Part shown: positions 50,876-60,500 of the stretch, piece after piece | How positions within the stretch are numbered: position 1 is the first letter of the stretch | Layout of the letters: every line of letters begins with the position of its first letter | Origin: Pseudomonadota bacterium | Lineage (GTDB): Bacteria; Pseudomonadota; Gammaproteobacteria; Burkholderiales; Burkholderiaceae_C | Reading direction: 5' to 3' | DNA length: 64,000 nucleotides | Assembly (NCBI GenBank): GCA_018241225.1 | Contig: JAFEEG010000003.1 | Coordinates: 1-64,000, forward strand | Program-made: the position numbers and the translations under genes | The notes under the pieces: generated by a model | Told to the model about the DNA's origin: nothing | Databases searched by the model: none | What the model saw: the letters and a program-made list of their open reading frames with translations, nothing else

Positions 50876-51936
50876 TGCCTGCTCCCGCGCCGGGACGGGG
50901 CGTTGTCCTGCCCGAGCAGGCGGCGCAGCTGGGGCGCGGTTTCCTCGGCAGCCGACAGCGGCAGCACCGGCACGCCGATGCGGTGACGCCATTCGAACAG
51001 CTCGCGGCTGCGCTCGCTGACGAATTCGGCAATGCCGCGGCGCACCGCATCGCGGCCCAGGCCCAGCTCCACCTGCAGCTCTCCGTCGCTGACCACCAGT
51101 TCGCCCGATGGCGGCAGCTCGCTCATGAAGGGATCGTGCACCACCACGGCCAGCAGGTCGTTGCGCGCGGCAATTTGCGACATCAGCTCGCGCGTGAGTT
51201 CGTCGTGGCCGTCGAAGTCGCTCACCACCACCACCAGGTGGTCGTGGTGCGCCAGCCTGGCCGCCTGCCCGAGCGCCTGGTTGAGCTGCGATGCGCCACG
51301 CCTGGCCGGTGCATCGGCGCGCAGCTGCTGGTTGCGCCGGGCGATCTCGCCAAGCAGCTGTTGCACCGCATCGCGGCTTCGCTTGGGCCGCAGCTGGGTG
51401 AAGTCGTCGTCGCCGAACACCACGCCACCCACGCGGTCGCCATCCATCAGCACACGCCACGCCACCAGCGCCGCGGCTTCTGCCGCGCTGACCGACTTCA
51501 TGGCGCGCCGGGTGCCGAAGAACATGTTCATTCGCTGGTCCACCAGCAGCAGCACGGGCCGGTCTTTTTCTTCGGAGTACACGCGAACGTGCGGCACGCT
51601 GGTGCGTGCCGTCACGCGCCAGTCCATGCTGCGGATGTCATCGCCCGGCAGGTAGGGGCGCAGCTCCTCGAAGTCGAGCCCGCGCCCGCGCACGCGCGAG
51701 GCATGCCGGCCGGCAAGCACGCTGTGCACCGGTTGGCGCGGCTTGAAGTGGAAGTCTCGGGCGGCCACTTCCAGGCTGGCCAGGTACTCGGTGCTCACGT
51801 GCACGCCGGCAACGACACTGGCCTCGCCCGCCGGCTGCGCAGCCGGCGTGGAGCCGCCCGCGCGGGACAGCCGCGCCGACAAGGCATTGCCGACCCTTGC
51901 CAGGCCGGCCAGTTGCAGCCGCTTGCCGTTGAACAT
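50872..51936 (-). CDS. DUF58 domain protein of the MoxR/Bat cluster
   Basis: A 354-residue protein with the DUF58 signature GRGLDFEELRPYLPGDDIRSMDWRVTART, followed by a VWA-like fold (PVLLLVDQRMNMFFG). The first metal-site element is degenerate (DQRMN), as is common in DUF58. No signal peptide or membrane helix was seen. It is encoded 25 bp after moxR and is thought to connect the ATPase with the VWA partners. Confidence 0.9.
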   Translation of the reverse strand: MFNGKRLQLAGLARVGNALSARLSRAGGSTPAAQPAGEASVVAGVHVSTEYLASLEVAARDFHFKPRQPVHSVLAGRHASRVRGRGLDFEELRPYLPGDDIRSMDWRVTARTSVPHVRVYSEEKDRPVLLLVDQRMNMFFGTRRAMKSVSAAEAAALVAWRVLMDGDRVGGVVFGDDDFTQLRPKRSRDAVQQLLGEIARRNQQLRADAPARRGASQLNQALGQAARLAHHDHLVVVVSDFDGHDELTRELMSQIAARNDLLAVVVHDPFMSELPPSGELVVSDGELQVELGLGRDAVRRGIAEFVSERSRELFEWRHRIGVPVLPLSAAEETAPQLRRLLGQDNAPSRRGSRQ

Positions 51937-51961
51937 GAAAGCCGCCCCGTCGTCCGCTGGC

Positions 51962-52939
51962 TCAGGCCACCGCGACCTTCTGCACCAGGCGGTCGATCAC
52001 GGCATCGGCCGTGATGCGCGCCGCATGCGCTTCGTACGACAGGATCAGGCGGTGGCGAAACACCTCGTGCACCACGCTCTGCACGTCCTCGGGCACCACG
52101 TAGTCGCGGCCTTGCAGCCAGGCATAGGCTCGCGCCACCTTGTCCAGGCCGATGGAGCCGCGCGGGCTCACGCCCACCTGGATCCACTGCGCCAGATCGG
52201 CATCGATGGCCGCGGGCTCGCGCGTGGCCTGCACCAGCGCCACGATGTACTGCTCGACGGCTTCGCTGACTTGCAGCGCATGGATTTCCGCGCGCGCAGC
52301 GAAGATGCTTTCCTGCGCCAGGCGCGACTGGCCCTGCCCGCTGGCGGCATGCGACTCGTGCGCTTCCTCGCTGCGGGCCAGCCGCACGATCTGCGCTTCG
52401 GCGCCGGCCTCGGGGTAGCCCACGCTCAGGTGCATCAGGAATCGGTCCATCTGCGCCTCGGGCAAGGGATAGGTGCCCTCCTGCTCGATGGGGTTCTGCG
52501 TGGCCATCACCAGGAACAGCGGCGGCAACGGATGCGTCGCGCCGCCCACGGTCACCTGGCGCTCTTCCATGGCTTCGAGCAAGGCCGCCTGCACCTTGGC
52601 CGGCGAGCGGTTCACTTCGTCGGCCAGCACCAGGTTGGCGAACAGCGGCCCCTGCTGAAAGCGGAACTCGCCCTTGCCGCCTTCGCTGTAGTAGATCTCC
52701 GAGCCGGTGATGTCGGCCGGCAGCAGGTCGGGCGTGAACTGGATGCGCGAGAGCCTGGCGTCCAGGTGCTTGGCCAGGCTCTTGATGGCGCGGGTCTTGG
52801 CCAGGCCAGGCAGGCCTTCGACCAAGAGGTGCCCATCGGCCAGCAGGCCCAGTAGCAGGCGCTCGATCATGCGCTCCTGGCCGATGATCGATTCGCCCAT
52901 GCGGGCCTTGAGTTGAAGAACGTCGTCGCGTGCGGTCAT
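51962..52939 (-). CDS. moxR: MoxR-family AAA+ ATPase
   Basis: A 325-residue AAA+ ATPase of the MoxR class (AAA_3 plus lid domain). Walker A is EGLPGLAKT near residue 42, Walker B LVLADEVNRSPAKVQAALLEAMEE, sensor 1 MATQNPIEQEGTYPLPEAQMDRF and sensor 2 SPRGSIGL. It probably drives conformational or chaperone-like steps on the VWA proteins of the same cluster. AAGGAT precedes the start. It is only 22 bp from the fused MFS/synthase gene upstream, so both may share a transcript. Confidence 0.94.
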   Translation of the reverse strand: MTARDDVLQLKARMGESIIGQERMIERLLLGLLADGHLLVEGLPGLAKTRAIKSLAKHLDARLSRIQFTPDLLPADITGSEIYYSEGGKGEFRFQQGPLFANLVLADEVNRSPAKVQAALLEAMEERQVTVGGATHPLPPLFLVMATQNPIEQEGTYPLPEAQMDRFLMHLSVGYPEAGAEAQIVRLARSEEAHESHAASGQGQSRLAQESIFAARAEIHALQVSEAVEQYIVALVQATREPAAIDADLAQWIQVGVSPRGSIGLDKVARAYAWLQGRDYVVPEDVQSVVHEVFRHRLILSYEAHAARITADAVIDRLVQKVAVA

Positions 52940-52961
52940 GGAGATCCTTCTTCGTTTCTTT

Positions 52962-55520
52962 TCAGCGCGCGCCGCCGGTGAACCACTGGAAGTACGGGTT
53001 GGACGGTGCTTCGCGCATCAGCAGCCGGACATCGTTGGCCCAGCCCTCGCGGTCACCCTGGTAGGCGAAAAGACCTGCGCGATAGAAAAGATAGAGCAGT
53101 TCGCGTTCCCGGTCGATGGCCTCGGTCAGCGCCGGGTCCGCGCCCTGCAAGGCAGGCTCGGTGCGCGCCTGCAGCATCGTGCCCAGCACTTGCGGGAACT
53201 CCTCGCGCCGCACCCAGCTGGCGTACTCGATGCGCGGATGGTCGTCGGTGACGGGCTGTGCATTGCCGGCATACCCTTCGAGCATGGCACGGTCGCCCAC
53301 CCAGGTGGCGAGCAAGGCCGCCGGCGAATCCACGCCAACCTCGGCCAGGGCCTTGGCGACTTCGGGTTGCTTCATGCGCTGCGCAATGCGCGCAGCATCC
53401 AGCACCATCGGTTGCATCGAGCCCACCAGCATCATCTCGTGCAGCTCGGTGGTCCACAGCGTGGCGTGCGGAAACACGGCCAGGAAGCTTTGCACCAGCG
53501 AGCGGGTGTCTTCGTCGTTCTGCGTGGGCAGCGGCAGCCACTGCGCCACCATGCCGCCAGTCTGCAGCCGCGCGGCGGCCAGGCGGTAGAAGTCGCTCGA
53601 ATACAGGTTGACCACGCCCGCGGCCGATGGCGGCGGCGGCTCCAGGGTGATGAGGTCGTAGCGCCCCTGCCCTTGCAGCAACTCGCGCCGGCCGTCGCGC
53701 ACACGAATCTGCATGCGCGCATCGCGCGTGAGGTCGTAGTTGCCACGGAAGTTCGGCGCCGCGCGCACAACGGCTGGCAGCAGTTCGGCCACGACGCGTT
53801 CCTCGAGGCCCGGGTAGGCCAGCAAGGCTCCACCGGTGATACCCGTGCCCAGGCCGATCACCAGCGCGGACTTGGGCTCGCCGCCATGCACGATCAGCGG
53901 CAGCAGGGCCTGCAGCCGCATGTAGCGCAACGAGGTCATGGCATCGCCCGAGTTGGACACACCCTGGATATACAAGCGGTTGAAGTGGTTCTGCCCGGCG
54001 CGCTGCTGCACCACCGCCACCGTGGCACCACGGCTTTCTTCATAAGCCACCAGCTCGCCCCCGCGCGACTGGCTCAACAGGCGCGCCAGCCGATCAGGCG
54101 GCGCCAGCATGGCGCCCGCCACCACGAAGCCCGCGAGCGCAGCCACGCCCCAGCGCGGCACTGCGCGTACGCCGGGCCCCGAAAGCACCGCCACCAGGCC
54201 CAGCGCGCTGGCCGCCACGGCCAGCACCGCCAGCGTGCGCACCAGCCCCAGCCACGGAACGAGCACGAAGCCCGCCAGCACCGTGCCGACGATGCCCCCG
54301 AGCGTGTTCAAGGCCAGCACCGTGCCTACCTCGCGACCCACGCCGCCGTTGCCCGACGCCAGTCGCAACGCCACCGGAAACGCAGCACCGAGCAGCAGCG
54401 TGGGCAGGAAGACGACGCTCAACGCTGCCGTGGCAAAGCGCGCGCACATGGCCGCCAAAAGGCTGCCGGTGGCGCCGCGCGTCCACTGCGAGGCCAGCGT
54501 CTGCAATTGCACCAGCCAGTCGCCCAGCAGTGCCACTTCAAGCAGCGCGAGTGCGCCCGCGGTGCTGATGAGCACCGCGAATACGCCCCACGGATCGGCC
54601 AGCCGATCGGCCCGCCGCGCGATCCAGGCGCTGCCCAGCATCAGGCCGAGCAGGTAGGTGGCCAGCACGATCGCAAAGGCCACGCTGCGCGTGCTGATGA
54701 ACTGCACGATGGCCTGCGACCACACCACTTCGTAGCCCAGCGCGAGGCCGCCCGCAATGGCGTAGAGCACCACCGCAAGGCGGGCATGCCGCGCCTGCTG
54801 CGAATCGTCGGAAGCGGCTTGCGTGCCGGCGGGCTCGGCACCCGACTCATCGGCGGTGGTGCCACGCCGGGCAAGCGCCCAGGCCGCCACCGCAACCAGC
54901 ACATTGAGCAACGCCGCTGCCGCCGCGCTGCCCCGCAATCCGAACCATGGAATGAAACAGAAGGCGGCCAGCAAGGTGCCGGCAACGGCACCCAACGTGT
55001 TGGCCGCGTACAGGCGCCCGCCAGCCCAGGCCCGTTGATCGAGCATGGGCCGCAGCGCGCGCATGAGAACGGGCAGCGTGCCGCCCAGCAACGTGGCCGG
55101 CAGCGCCACCAGCAGCAGTGGCAGCAGCCACGCCGCAGGCCCGATGTGCGCATCGAGCCAGACAAAGGCAGGCGCAATGGCGCCCAGCGCGAAAGTCACC
55201 GCCAAGCCGAGCAGGCCTGCGGCCAGTTCGAGCACGGCGTACAGCCGCCACGGTTGCCCCGCCCGGTCGGCCCAGCGCCCGAAGAGCCAGCCGCCGGCCG
55301 CCAGGCCGGCGAAGAAGGCGCCCACGCCCAGGCTCACGGCATGGACGTCCACGCCCACCACGAGGGAAAGCTGCCGGATCCACAGCACCTGGTAGACCAG
55401 GGCTGCGACACCCGACGCGAATAGAAGCGCGGCCGGCCAGGCCAGCCGCACCCGGGTGGGGGAGCCGGCAGCCGTGGCGCGGCCCTTCTGCGCGGCCTTG
55501 GCCGCCTTGGCCTGCCGCAT
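52962..55520 (-). CDS. fused MFS/spermidine-synthase-like membrane protein
   Basis: An 852-residue fusion (ATG 55520; GTG 55532 would add four residues). The first ~520 residues form a dozen or more membrane segments with the repeated motif LVYQVLWIRQLSLVVG and LGYEVVWSQAIVQF. The C-terminal half has a spermidine-synthase-like Rossmann domain: SALVIGLGTGITGGALLAYPGLEERVVAEL and DLITLEPPPPSAAGVVNLYSSDFYRLA. Polyamine-site residues are not conserved in such fusions, so aminopropyl transfer is doubtful. Its job is unknown. Confidence 0.88.
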   Translation of the reverse strand: MRQAKAAKAAQKGRATAAGSPTRVRLAWPAALLFASGVAALVYQVLWIRQLSLVVGVDVHAVSLGVGAFFAGLAAGGWLFGRWADRAGQPWRLYAVLELAAGLLGLAVTFALGAIAPAFVWLDAHIGPAAWLLPLLLVALPATLLGGTLPVLMRALRPMLDQRAWAGGRLYAANTLGAVAGTLLAAFCFIPWFGLRGSAAAAALLNVLVAVAAWALARRGTTADESGAEPAGTQAASDDSQQARHARLAVVLYAIAGGLALGYEVVWSQAIVQFISTRSVAFAIVLATYLLGLMLGSAWIARRADRLADPWGVFAVLISTAGALALLEVALLGDWLVQLQTLASQWTRGATGSLLAAMCARFATAALSVVFLPTLLLGAAFPVALRLASGNGGVGREVGTVLALNTLGGIVGTVLAGFVLVPWLGLVRTLAVLAVAASALGLVAVLSGPGVRAVPRWGVAALAGFVVAGAMLAPPDRLARLLSQSRGGELVAYEESRGATVAVVQQRAGQNHFNRLYIQGVSNSGDAMTSLRYMRLQALLPLIVHGGEPKSALVIGLGTGITGGALLAYPGLEERVVAELLPAVVRAAPNFRGNYDLTRDARMQIRVRDGRRELLQGQGRYDLITLEPPPPSAAGVVNLYSSDFYRLAAARLQTGGMVAQWLPLPTQNDEDTRSLVQSFLAVFPHATLWTTELHEMMLVGSMQPMVLDAARIAQRMKQPEVAKALAEVGVDSPAALLATWVGDRAMLEGYAGNAQPVTDDHPRIEYASWVRREEFPQVLGTMLQARTEPALQGADPALTEAIDRERELLYLFYRAGLFAYQGDREGWANDVRLLMREAPSNPYFQWFTGGAR

Positions 55521-55542
55521 CACACCCTGCACTCAGACACCA

Positions 55543-57258
55543 TCACTTCTTCTGCTGAGCGCCCTGCATCTGCTGCTGCTGCCGCTGCATGGCGGCCTTC
55601 ACCTTGCTCTTCACGTCGGCCACGGCCTGGTCGATGGTGAAGCTGGCCGGGATCTGGCTTGGGGGATAGTCAACGAAGGTCTGCAGGAAGTTGCCGGCAC
55701 GGCGTCCGCCCTCGAACAGGACGAACGCGTTCTCGGTCTGCATGTTCTCGTACCCGTTCGTCGGGCCGATGTCCGCGCGCTCGTACGGGTCCAGCCGCAG
55801 GTTGTAGAACTTGGGCGTTCTCAGGCAGGTGAAGGGCTCTTTCCAGATCTGCATGCCGCCCTGCGCCCGCTGCTCGCAGAAGACCACCTTGAAGGCCGTC
55901 GGGTTCGTCGCGCCGGGCAGCGACGTGTCGAAGCGCATCGCCACCAGTTCTGCGTCGTCGTTGAAGTAGAAGAACTCGTCACGCGAACTCTTCTCGGTCT
56001 GCCCGGTCAGCATGGGCAACTGGTTGTAGCCGTCCAGGTGAACCTTGAAGTTCTTGCCACCGATGCCGGTGCCCTTGAGCAGGCGGTCCTTGATGTTGGT
56101 GTCGCCCGCGGCGGCCAGCAAGGTGGGGAACCAGTCCAGGCCCGAGAAGAGGCCGTTGCTCGTGGTGCCCGGCTTGATCTTGTCAGGCCAGCGAACCATG
56201 GCGGGCACGCGGAAGGCGCCTTCCCAGTTGGAATCCTTCTCGCTGCGGAACGGCGAATTCGCGGCGTCGGGCCACGAGAAGAAGTTGGGGCCGTTGTCGG
56301 TGGTGAAGATGACGATGGTGTCCTTCGTGATGCCGGCATCGTCCAGCGTCTTCAGGAGCTTGCCCACGTTCTGGTCCATCTCCCACATGCCGTCGGCATA
56401 TTCGTGGCCTGGGCCGAGGCCGGCCTTTCCGCGGTTCTCCGGCTTCACATGGGTGTACATGTGCATGCGCGTGAAGTTCATCCACACGAAGAAGGGCTTG
56501 TCGGCCTTCTGCTTCTTGATGAAGTCGATGGCGGCGCCGGTGGTCTCGTCGTCGATGGTCTCCATCCGCTTCTTTGTCAGCGGGCCGGAGTCCTGCACCT
56601 TGCCGTCGGCGGACGACTTGATGACGCCGCGCGGGTTGTACGCCTTCAGGAACTCGGGGCTGTTCTTGAACCAGTAGGGCCGCTCGGGCTCTTCTTCCGC
56701 GTTCAGGTGGTAGAGGTTGCCGAAGAATTCGTCGAAGCCGTGCTTCGTGGGCAGGAAACGGTCCTGGTCACCCAGGTGGTTCTTGCCGAACTGCGCAGTG
56801 TTGTAGCCCAGCGGCTTGAGCGCCTGGGCAATGGTCACGTCGCGGTCCTGCAGGCCGGCCGGAGCGCCCGGCACACCCACCTTCGAGAGGCCCGTGCGGA
56901 ACACGCTCTGGCCGGTCAGGAAGCTCGAGCGACCGGCCGTGCAGCTGTTCTCGGCGTAGTAGTCGGTGAACTTCATGCCTTCGGTGGCAATGCGATCGAT
57001 GTTGGGCGTCTTGTAGCCCACCACGCCCAGTCCGAATGCGCTGACGTTGGTCTGCCCCACGTCATCGCCGAAGATCACCAGGATGTTGGGTTTCTTGCCG
57101 CCGCCATTGGCCGGCGGCTGGTTCTTGGTCTGGCCTTGCGCCTGCGGCGGCTTGGCCTGCGCGCCCGCGCTGGTGGCGCCGAGCACGGCACCCAGTGCCA
57201 TACCCGCCGTCACCAGCACGCGTGCCCAGCGCGTGCGCTCAGCTGTCAGTTGAAACAT
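55543..57258 (-). CDS. secreted arylsulfatase
   Basis: A 571-residue sulfatase with a signal peptide (cleavage near SAGAQA). Metal ligands are in ILVIFGDDVGQ (Asp65/Asp66) and TTDNGPN. The nucleophile is Cys106 in CTAGR, the Cys-type site that must be oxidised to formylglycine. No formylglycine-generating enzyme is encoded in the window. The C-terminal tail is Gln-rich (MQRQQQQMQGAQQKK). Strong AAGGAG lies before the start. It is encoded 23 bp after the HAD lipoprotein gene, so the pair forms a unit for a sulfate ester substrate. Confidence 0.93.
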   Translation of the reverse strand: MFQLTAERTRWARVLVTAGMALGAVLGATSAGAQAKPPQAQGQTKNQPPANGGGKKPNILVIFGDDVGQTNVSAFGLGVVGYKTPNIDRIATEGMKFTDYYAENSCTAGRSSFLTGQSVFRTGLSKVGVPGAPAGLQDRDVTIAQALKPLGYNTAQFGKNHLGDQDRFLPTKHGFDEFFGNLYHLNAEEEPERPYWFKNSPEFLKAYNPRGVIKSSADGKVQDSGPLTKKRMETIDDETTGAAIDFIKKQKADKPFFVWMNFTRMHMYTHVKPENRGKAGLGPGHEYADGMWEMDQNVGKLLKTLDDAGITKDTIVIFTTDNGPNFFSWPDAANSPFRSEKDSNWEGAFRVPAMVRWPDKIKPGTTSNGLFSGLDWFPTLLAAAGDTNIKDRLLKGTGIGGKNFKVHLDGYNQLPMLTGQTEKSSRDEFFYFNDDAELVAMRFDTSLPGATNPTAFKVVFCEQRAQGGMQIWKEPFTCLRTPKFYNLRLDPYERADIGPTNGYENMQTENAFVLFEGGRRAGNFLQTFVDYPPSQIPASFTIDQAVADVKSKVKAAMQRQQQQMQGAQQKK

Positions 57259-57281
57259 CGTCCTTCTCTCCTTTCGGTACT

Positions 57282-58298
57282 TCAGGGCTTGCCCGGGAAA
57301 ATCTGCTTCCAGTCTTTCTTCATGCTGACCACGACCCAGTTGCGGCGCGGCGCTTCGTCCAGCGCCTTGTCCAGCTTGCCGAAAGGCGACTGGCGGTCGT
57401 AGGCAAACTCGCGCTCGCCGTCGTCGTGATGAACCAGAAGGCCCAGGCGCCTGCCTGGCCCGGTGGTGGCGTACTGCAGCATCTGCAGGTCGCCATCGGA
57501 GTTGCCGAAAGCCAGGATGGGTTGCTGGCCGATGTGCATGTAGATGCCCACCGGCTTGCCCGGCCCGTCATTGATGAAGTCCAGCTTGGGCTGGCGCATC
57601 AGCGACTTGCCGTCGAAGGCAACACCCTGCGAAGAACCCACCACCTGCTCGGGCGGAATGCCATACACCTCCTGCGTCCAGGGGCGCATCACCTCCATGG
57701 TGCCGCCCGAGACGATGTAGGTCTTGAAGCCCTTGGAGCGCAGATAGCTCAGCAACTCCAGTTGCGGCTGGTACACGGTTTCGGTGTAGGGGCGCTTGAG
57801 CGTGGGATGCCGCGCGGTGGCGAACCACTGGCGCACCGTGCGGTCGTACTCTTCCACCGACATGCCGCTGTTGGCCTGCACCAGCAGATCGAGCAGGGGC
57901 TTCTCGCCCAGCGCCAGCGCGCCCTTGAGGTCGTTGGCAGCCAGGGCCTTGTACACGGGGTTGTCCGCCCACTGCGGATTGCGGGGCGCGGCCGCCTTGA
58001 CCTGGTCGATCATGAAGGCGAACTGCGTGTACATGGGTTGCTCCACCCACAGCGTTCCGTCGTTGTCGAAGGTGGCAATGCGCTGCGCCGGCGGCACGTA
58101 GTTGGGCGAGCCGTCGCGCGTCACGTCGTTGACGAAATCGACAATGGCCTGCCGTGCCGGTCCGTCGGACCACGAAGGCAAGGGATCGGTGCCTGAAAGA
58201 ACCGCGCAGCCTGTTGCACCCCACGCCACGAAGCCCGCAACGAGCCACGAAGCCGCCCGCTTCCACCATGTCCTGCCTGATTGAGAAAAGACTGCCAT
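57282..58298 (-). CDS. HAD-family phosphatase lipoprotein
   Basis: A 338-residue HAD hydrolase with a lipoprotein signal: the h-region WLVAGFVAWGA ends in the lipobox ATGC (Cys31). HAD motif I is FDNDGTLW (nucleophile Asp), motif II VSGGT, and the acidic end is FGNSDGD, as in the phosphoserine-phosphatase-like branch. Export with a lipid anchor suggests a periplasmic phosphatase acting next to the sulfatase. The function in sulfatase operons is unproven. Confidence 0.87.
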   Translation of the reverse strand: MAVFSQSGRTWWKRAASWLVAGFVAWGATGCAVLSGTDPLPSWSDGPARQAIVDFVNDVTRDGSPNYVPPAQRIATFDNDGTLWVEQPMYTQFAFMIDQVKAAAPRNPQWADNPVYKALAANDLKGALALGEKPLLDLLVQANSGMSVEEYDRTVRQWFATARHPTLKRPYTETVYQPQLELLSYLRSKGFKTYIVSGGTMEVMRPWTQEVYGIPPEQVVGSSQGVAFDGKSLMRQPKLDFINDGPGKPVGIYMHIGQQPILAFGNSDGDLQMLQYATTGPGRRLGLLVHHDDGEREFAYDRQSPFGKLDKALDEAPRRNWVVVSMKKDWKQIFPGKP

Positions 58299-58461
58299 TC
58301 CTCACAACCCTCTTGTTCCGAGTTGAAGTGTTTTGATCTATACGTTGCCGCGGGCCTGTTCTTGTTCTGCGACGCTGCGCATTTAACCCGGGTGCCGTCG
58401 AGCGTAACGTTGTTGTACGACGCTGGCAATCGTTATGCGTACGAACGTGGTCGCTTCACAT

Positions 58462-59496
58462 TCATCCTGCTTTCAATCGCCGCTCCAGCCATGCGCTGTA
58501 GCGAGACAAGCCGAAGCACAGCACCCAGTAGACCAGCGCAAGAAACAGATAGCCCTCGAGGTAGAAAGGCCGCCATACAGGATCGCCGCCCAGCGCCAGG
58601 CCCAGCGCCCCGGTGAGTTCGAACAGGCCCACGATGGTGACGAGCGAGGTGTCCTTGAGCGTACCGATGACTGCGCCCATCAACGCCGGCACCACGATAC
58701 GCAGCGCCTGTGGCAACACGATGTCGCGCTGCACTGCCCAACGGCCAAAGCCCAGCGCCATGGCTGCATCGGTCTGGCCACGCGGCACCGCCTGCAGCCC
58801 GCCGCGAATGATCTCGGCCACGTAGGCCGCAACGAACAAGCCCAGACCCGCAAGCACGCGCACCAGCACGTCGGGCTGCCAGCCTGCAGGCCACAGCAGC
58901 GGCAGCAGGAAGGACGCCATGAACAGCACCGAGATGAGCGGCACACCGCGGATGAGTTCGATGTAGGTGCTGCACAGCGTGCGCACTGCAGGCCACGATG
59001 AGCGCCGCCCGAGAGCCAGCAGAAGTGACAGCGGAAAGGCCAGCGCCAGGCTCACCACCGCCAGGCCGATGGTCAGCGGCAGGCCGCCCCACCGGTTGGT
59101 GGGCACATAGTCCAGGCCGAACAAGCCGCCGCGCATGAGCACGACGAAGCCCGACAACACCACGATCCAGGCCGGCACAAGCCAGCGCCGCCAGCTGCCG
59201 GGCCACGCGCTGAGCATCGTCAGGCCCGCAAGCAGGCTCACCGCCACGGCCGGACGCCATTGGTCCTCGAAGGGGTAGCGCCCGAACAGGATGGGCCGCC
59301 ACTTCTCGGCCACGACGCCCCAGCATGCACCTTCGCGATGGGCCCGGCACAACTGCGCATCGGGCCGGAAACTGGCGTCGAGCACCGCCCACTCCAGCGC
59401 ATGCCAGCCTGCCCAGGCCAGCAGCGCCGCAAGCAGCAGCGAGGTGACAGCGCGCAGCGGCGAGCCCCACAGGTCCTTGGCCATGGCGGACTTCAT
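58462..59496 (-). CDS. aapM: amino-acid ABC transporter permease (AapM type)
   Basis: A 344-residue permease of the polar/general amino-acid (HAAT) family. An N-terminal hydrophobic part and a large insertion (about 45-110) are typical for AapM. The permease core TIGLAVVSLALAFPLSLLLALGR is followed by the EAA loop VAEIIRGGLQAVPRGQTDAAMALGFG and IVLPQALRIVVPAL. The start overlaps the aapQ stop (ATGA). The ATPase gene aapP, expected directly downstream, is absent; a HAD gene follows instead. Confidence 0.9.
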   Translation of the reverse strand: MKSAMAKDLWGSPLRAVTSLLLAALLAWAGWHALEWAVLDASFRPDAQLCRAHREGACWGVVAEKWRPILFGRYPFEDQWRPAVAVSLLAGLTMLSAWPGSWRRWLVPAWIVVLSGFVVLMRGGLFGLDYVPTNRWGGLPLTIGLAVVSLALAFPLSLLLALGRRSSWPAVRTLCSTYIELIRGVPLISVLFMASFLLPLLWPAGWQPDVLVRVLAGLGLFVAAYVAEIIRGGLQAVPRGQTDAAMALGFGRWAVQRDIVLPQALRIVVPALMGAVIGTLKDTSLVTIVGLFELTGALGLALGGDPVWRPFYLEGYLFLALVYWVLCFGLSRYSAWLERRLKAG

Positions 59497-60500
59497 TCCC
59501 ACCCCCGCAGCGCCACGCTGGCGTTGTAGCGGTTCATGCCCAGCGAGATGAGCAGCGACAGCAGCAGGTAAACGCACATCAACACCGCGATGCACTCGAA
59601 GGCCCGGCCGGTGGAATTGATGGAGGTATTGGCCACCGACACCAGCTCGGGATAGCCCACCGCCACGGCCAGCGAAGAGTTCTTGGTGAGTGCCAGCAAC
59701 TGGTTGGTGAGCGAGGGCACGATCACGCGAAGCGCCTGGGGCAGCACCACGATGCGCAACTGCTGCACGGGCGTGAGGCCCAGTGCCTGCGCCGCCAGCA
59801 CCTGGCCGCGCGACACCGACTGGATGCCCGCACGCACGATCTCCGCGACATAGGACGCCGTGTAGAGCGACAAGGCCAGCACGACCGCAAGGTACTCGGG
59901 GCTGATTGCCGCGCCGCCGCTCACATTGAAGGGCCCGCGTTCGGGCCACTCGAAGTGCGGCGGCCACCAGCCGCCCTCGCCCGCCACCGGCCACGGCATC
60001 GACAGGCCGCCCTTGCTCAGCCAGAAACCCGGCACGAGTTCGATCGCCTCGGTCGAGTCGGGCAGGAGCTGCGTGATGGCGAAATACAGCATCAGCAGCT
60101 GCACCAGCAGCGGGACATTGCGCAGCACCTCGACATACGCCGTGCAGATGCCGCGCAGCAGCGTGTGCGAGGCCAGTCGGCCGATGCCGATCAGGGTACC
60201 CAGCAGCACCGAGAGCACGGCCGCCGGCACGGCCGCGCGAATGGTGTTGACCAGGCCTGCAAGAAAAGCGCGCCAGAACGGCTGGCTGGCATCAAAGGAG
60301 AGCCAGCCCTCGGCAATGTCGAAGCCGGCCGGGGCAAGAAGAAAGTCGAAGCCGGAGCGCACGCCGCGCGAGCGCAGCACGTCCAGCGCATGGTTCACCA
60401 CCCACAGCGCCAGACCCAGCACGGCAGCCACCAGCAAGGCCTGCAGCGCCCAGGCGAACCACTTGCCGCGCAAGCCCTGGGCGCGGCGCCGCTCGCTCAT
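59493..60500 (-). CDS. aapQ: amino-acid ABC transporter permease (AapQ type)
   Basis: A 335-residue partner permease of the same family: the core LVNTIRAAVPAAVLSVLLGTLIGIGRL and the EAA loop VAEIVRAGIQSVSRGQVLAAQALGLT. The periplasmic stretch WWPPHFEWPERGPFNVSGG is characteristic of AapQ/BztB. The start overlaps the aapJ stop by four bases. Confidence 0.91.
   Translation of the reverse strand: MSERRRAQGLRGKWFAWALQALLVAAVLGLALWVVNHALDVLRSRGVRSGFDFLLAPAGFDIAEGWLSFDASQPFWRAFLAGLVNTIRAAVPAAVLSVLLGTLIGIGRLASHTLLRGICTAYVEVLRNVPLLVQLLMLYFAITQLLPDSTEAIELVPGFWLSKGGLSMPWPVAGEGGWWPPHFEWPERGPFNVSGGAAISPEYLAVVLALSLYTASYVAEIVRAGIQSVSRGQVLAAQALGLTPVQQLRIVVLPQALRVIVPSLTNQLLALTKNSSLAVAVGYPELVSVANTSINSTGRAFECIAVLMCVYLLLSLLISLGMNRYNASVALRGWE

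Noticed and set aside
53053..55424. Plus-strand open frames opposite the MFS/synthase fusion
   Set aside because: They are antisense shadows with no motif; the minus-strand product has membrane segments and a Rossmann signature.
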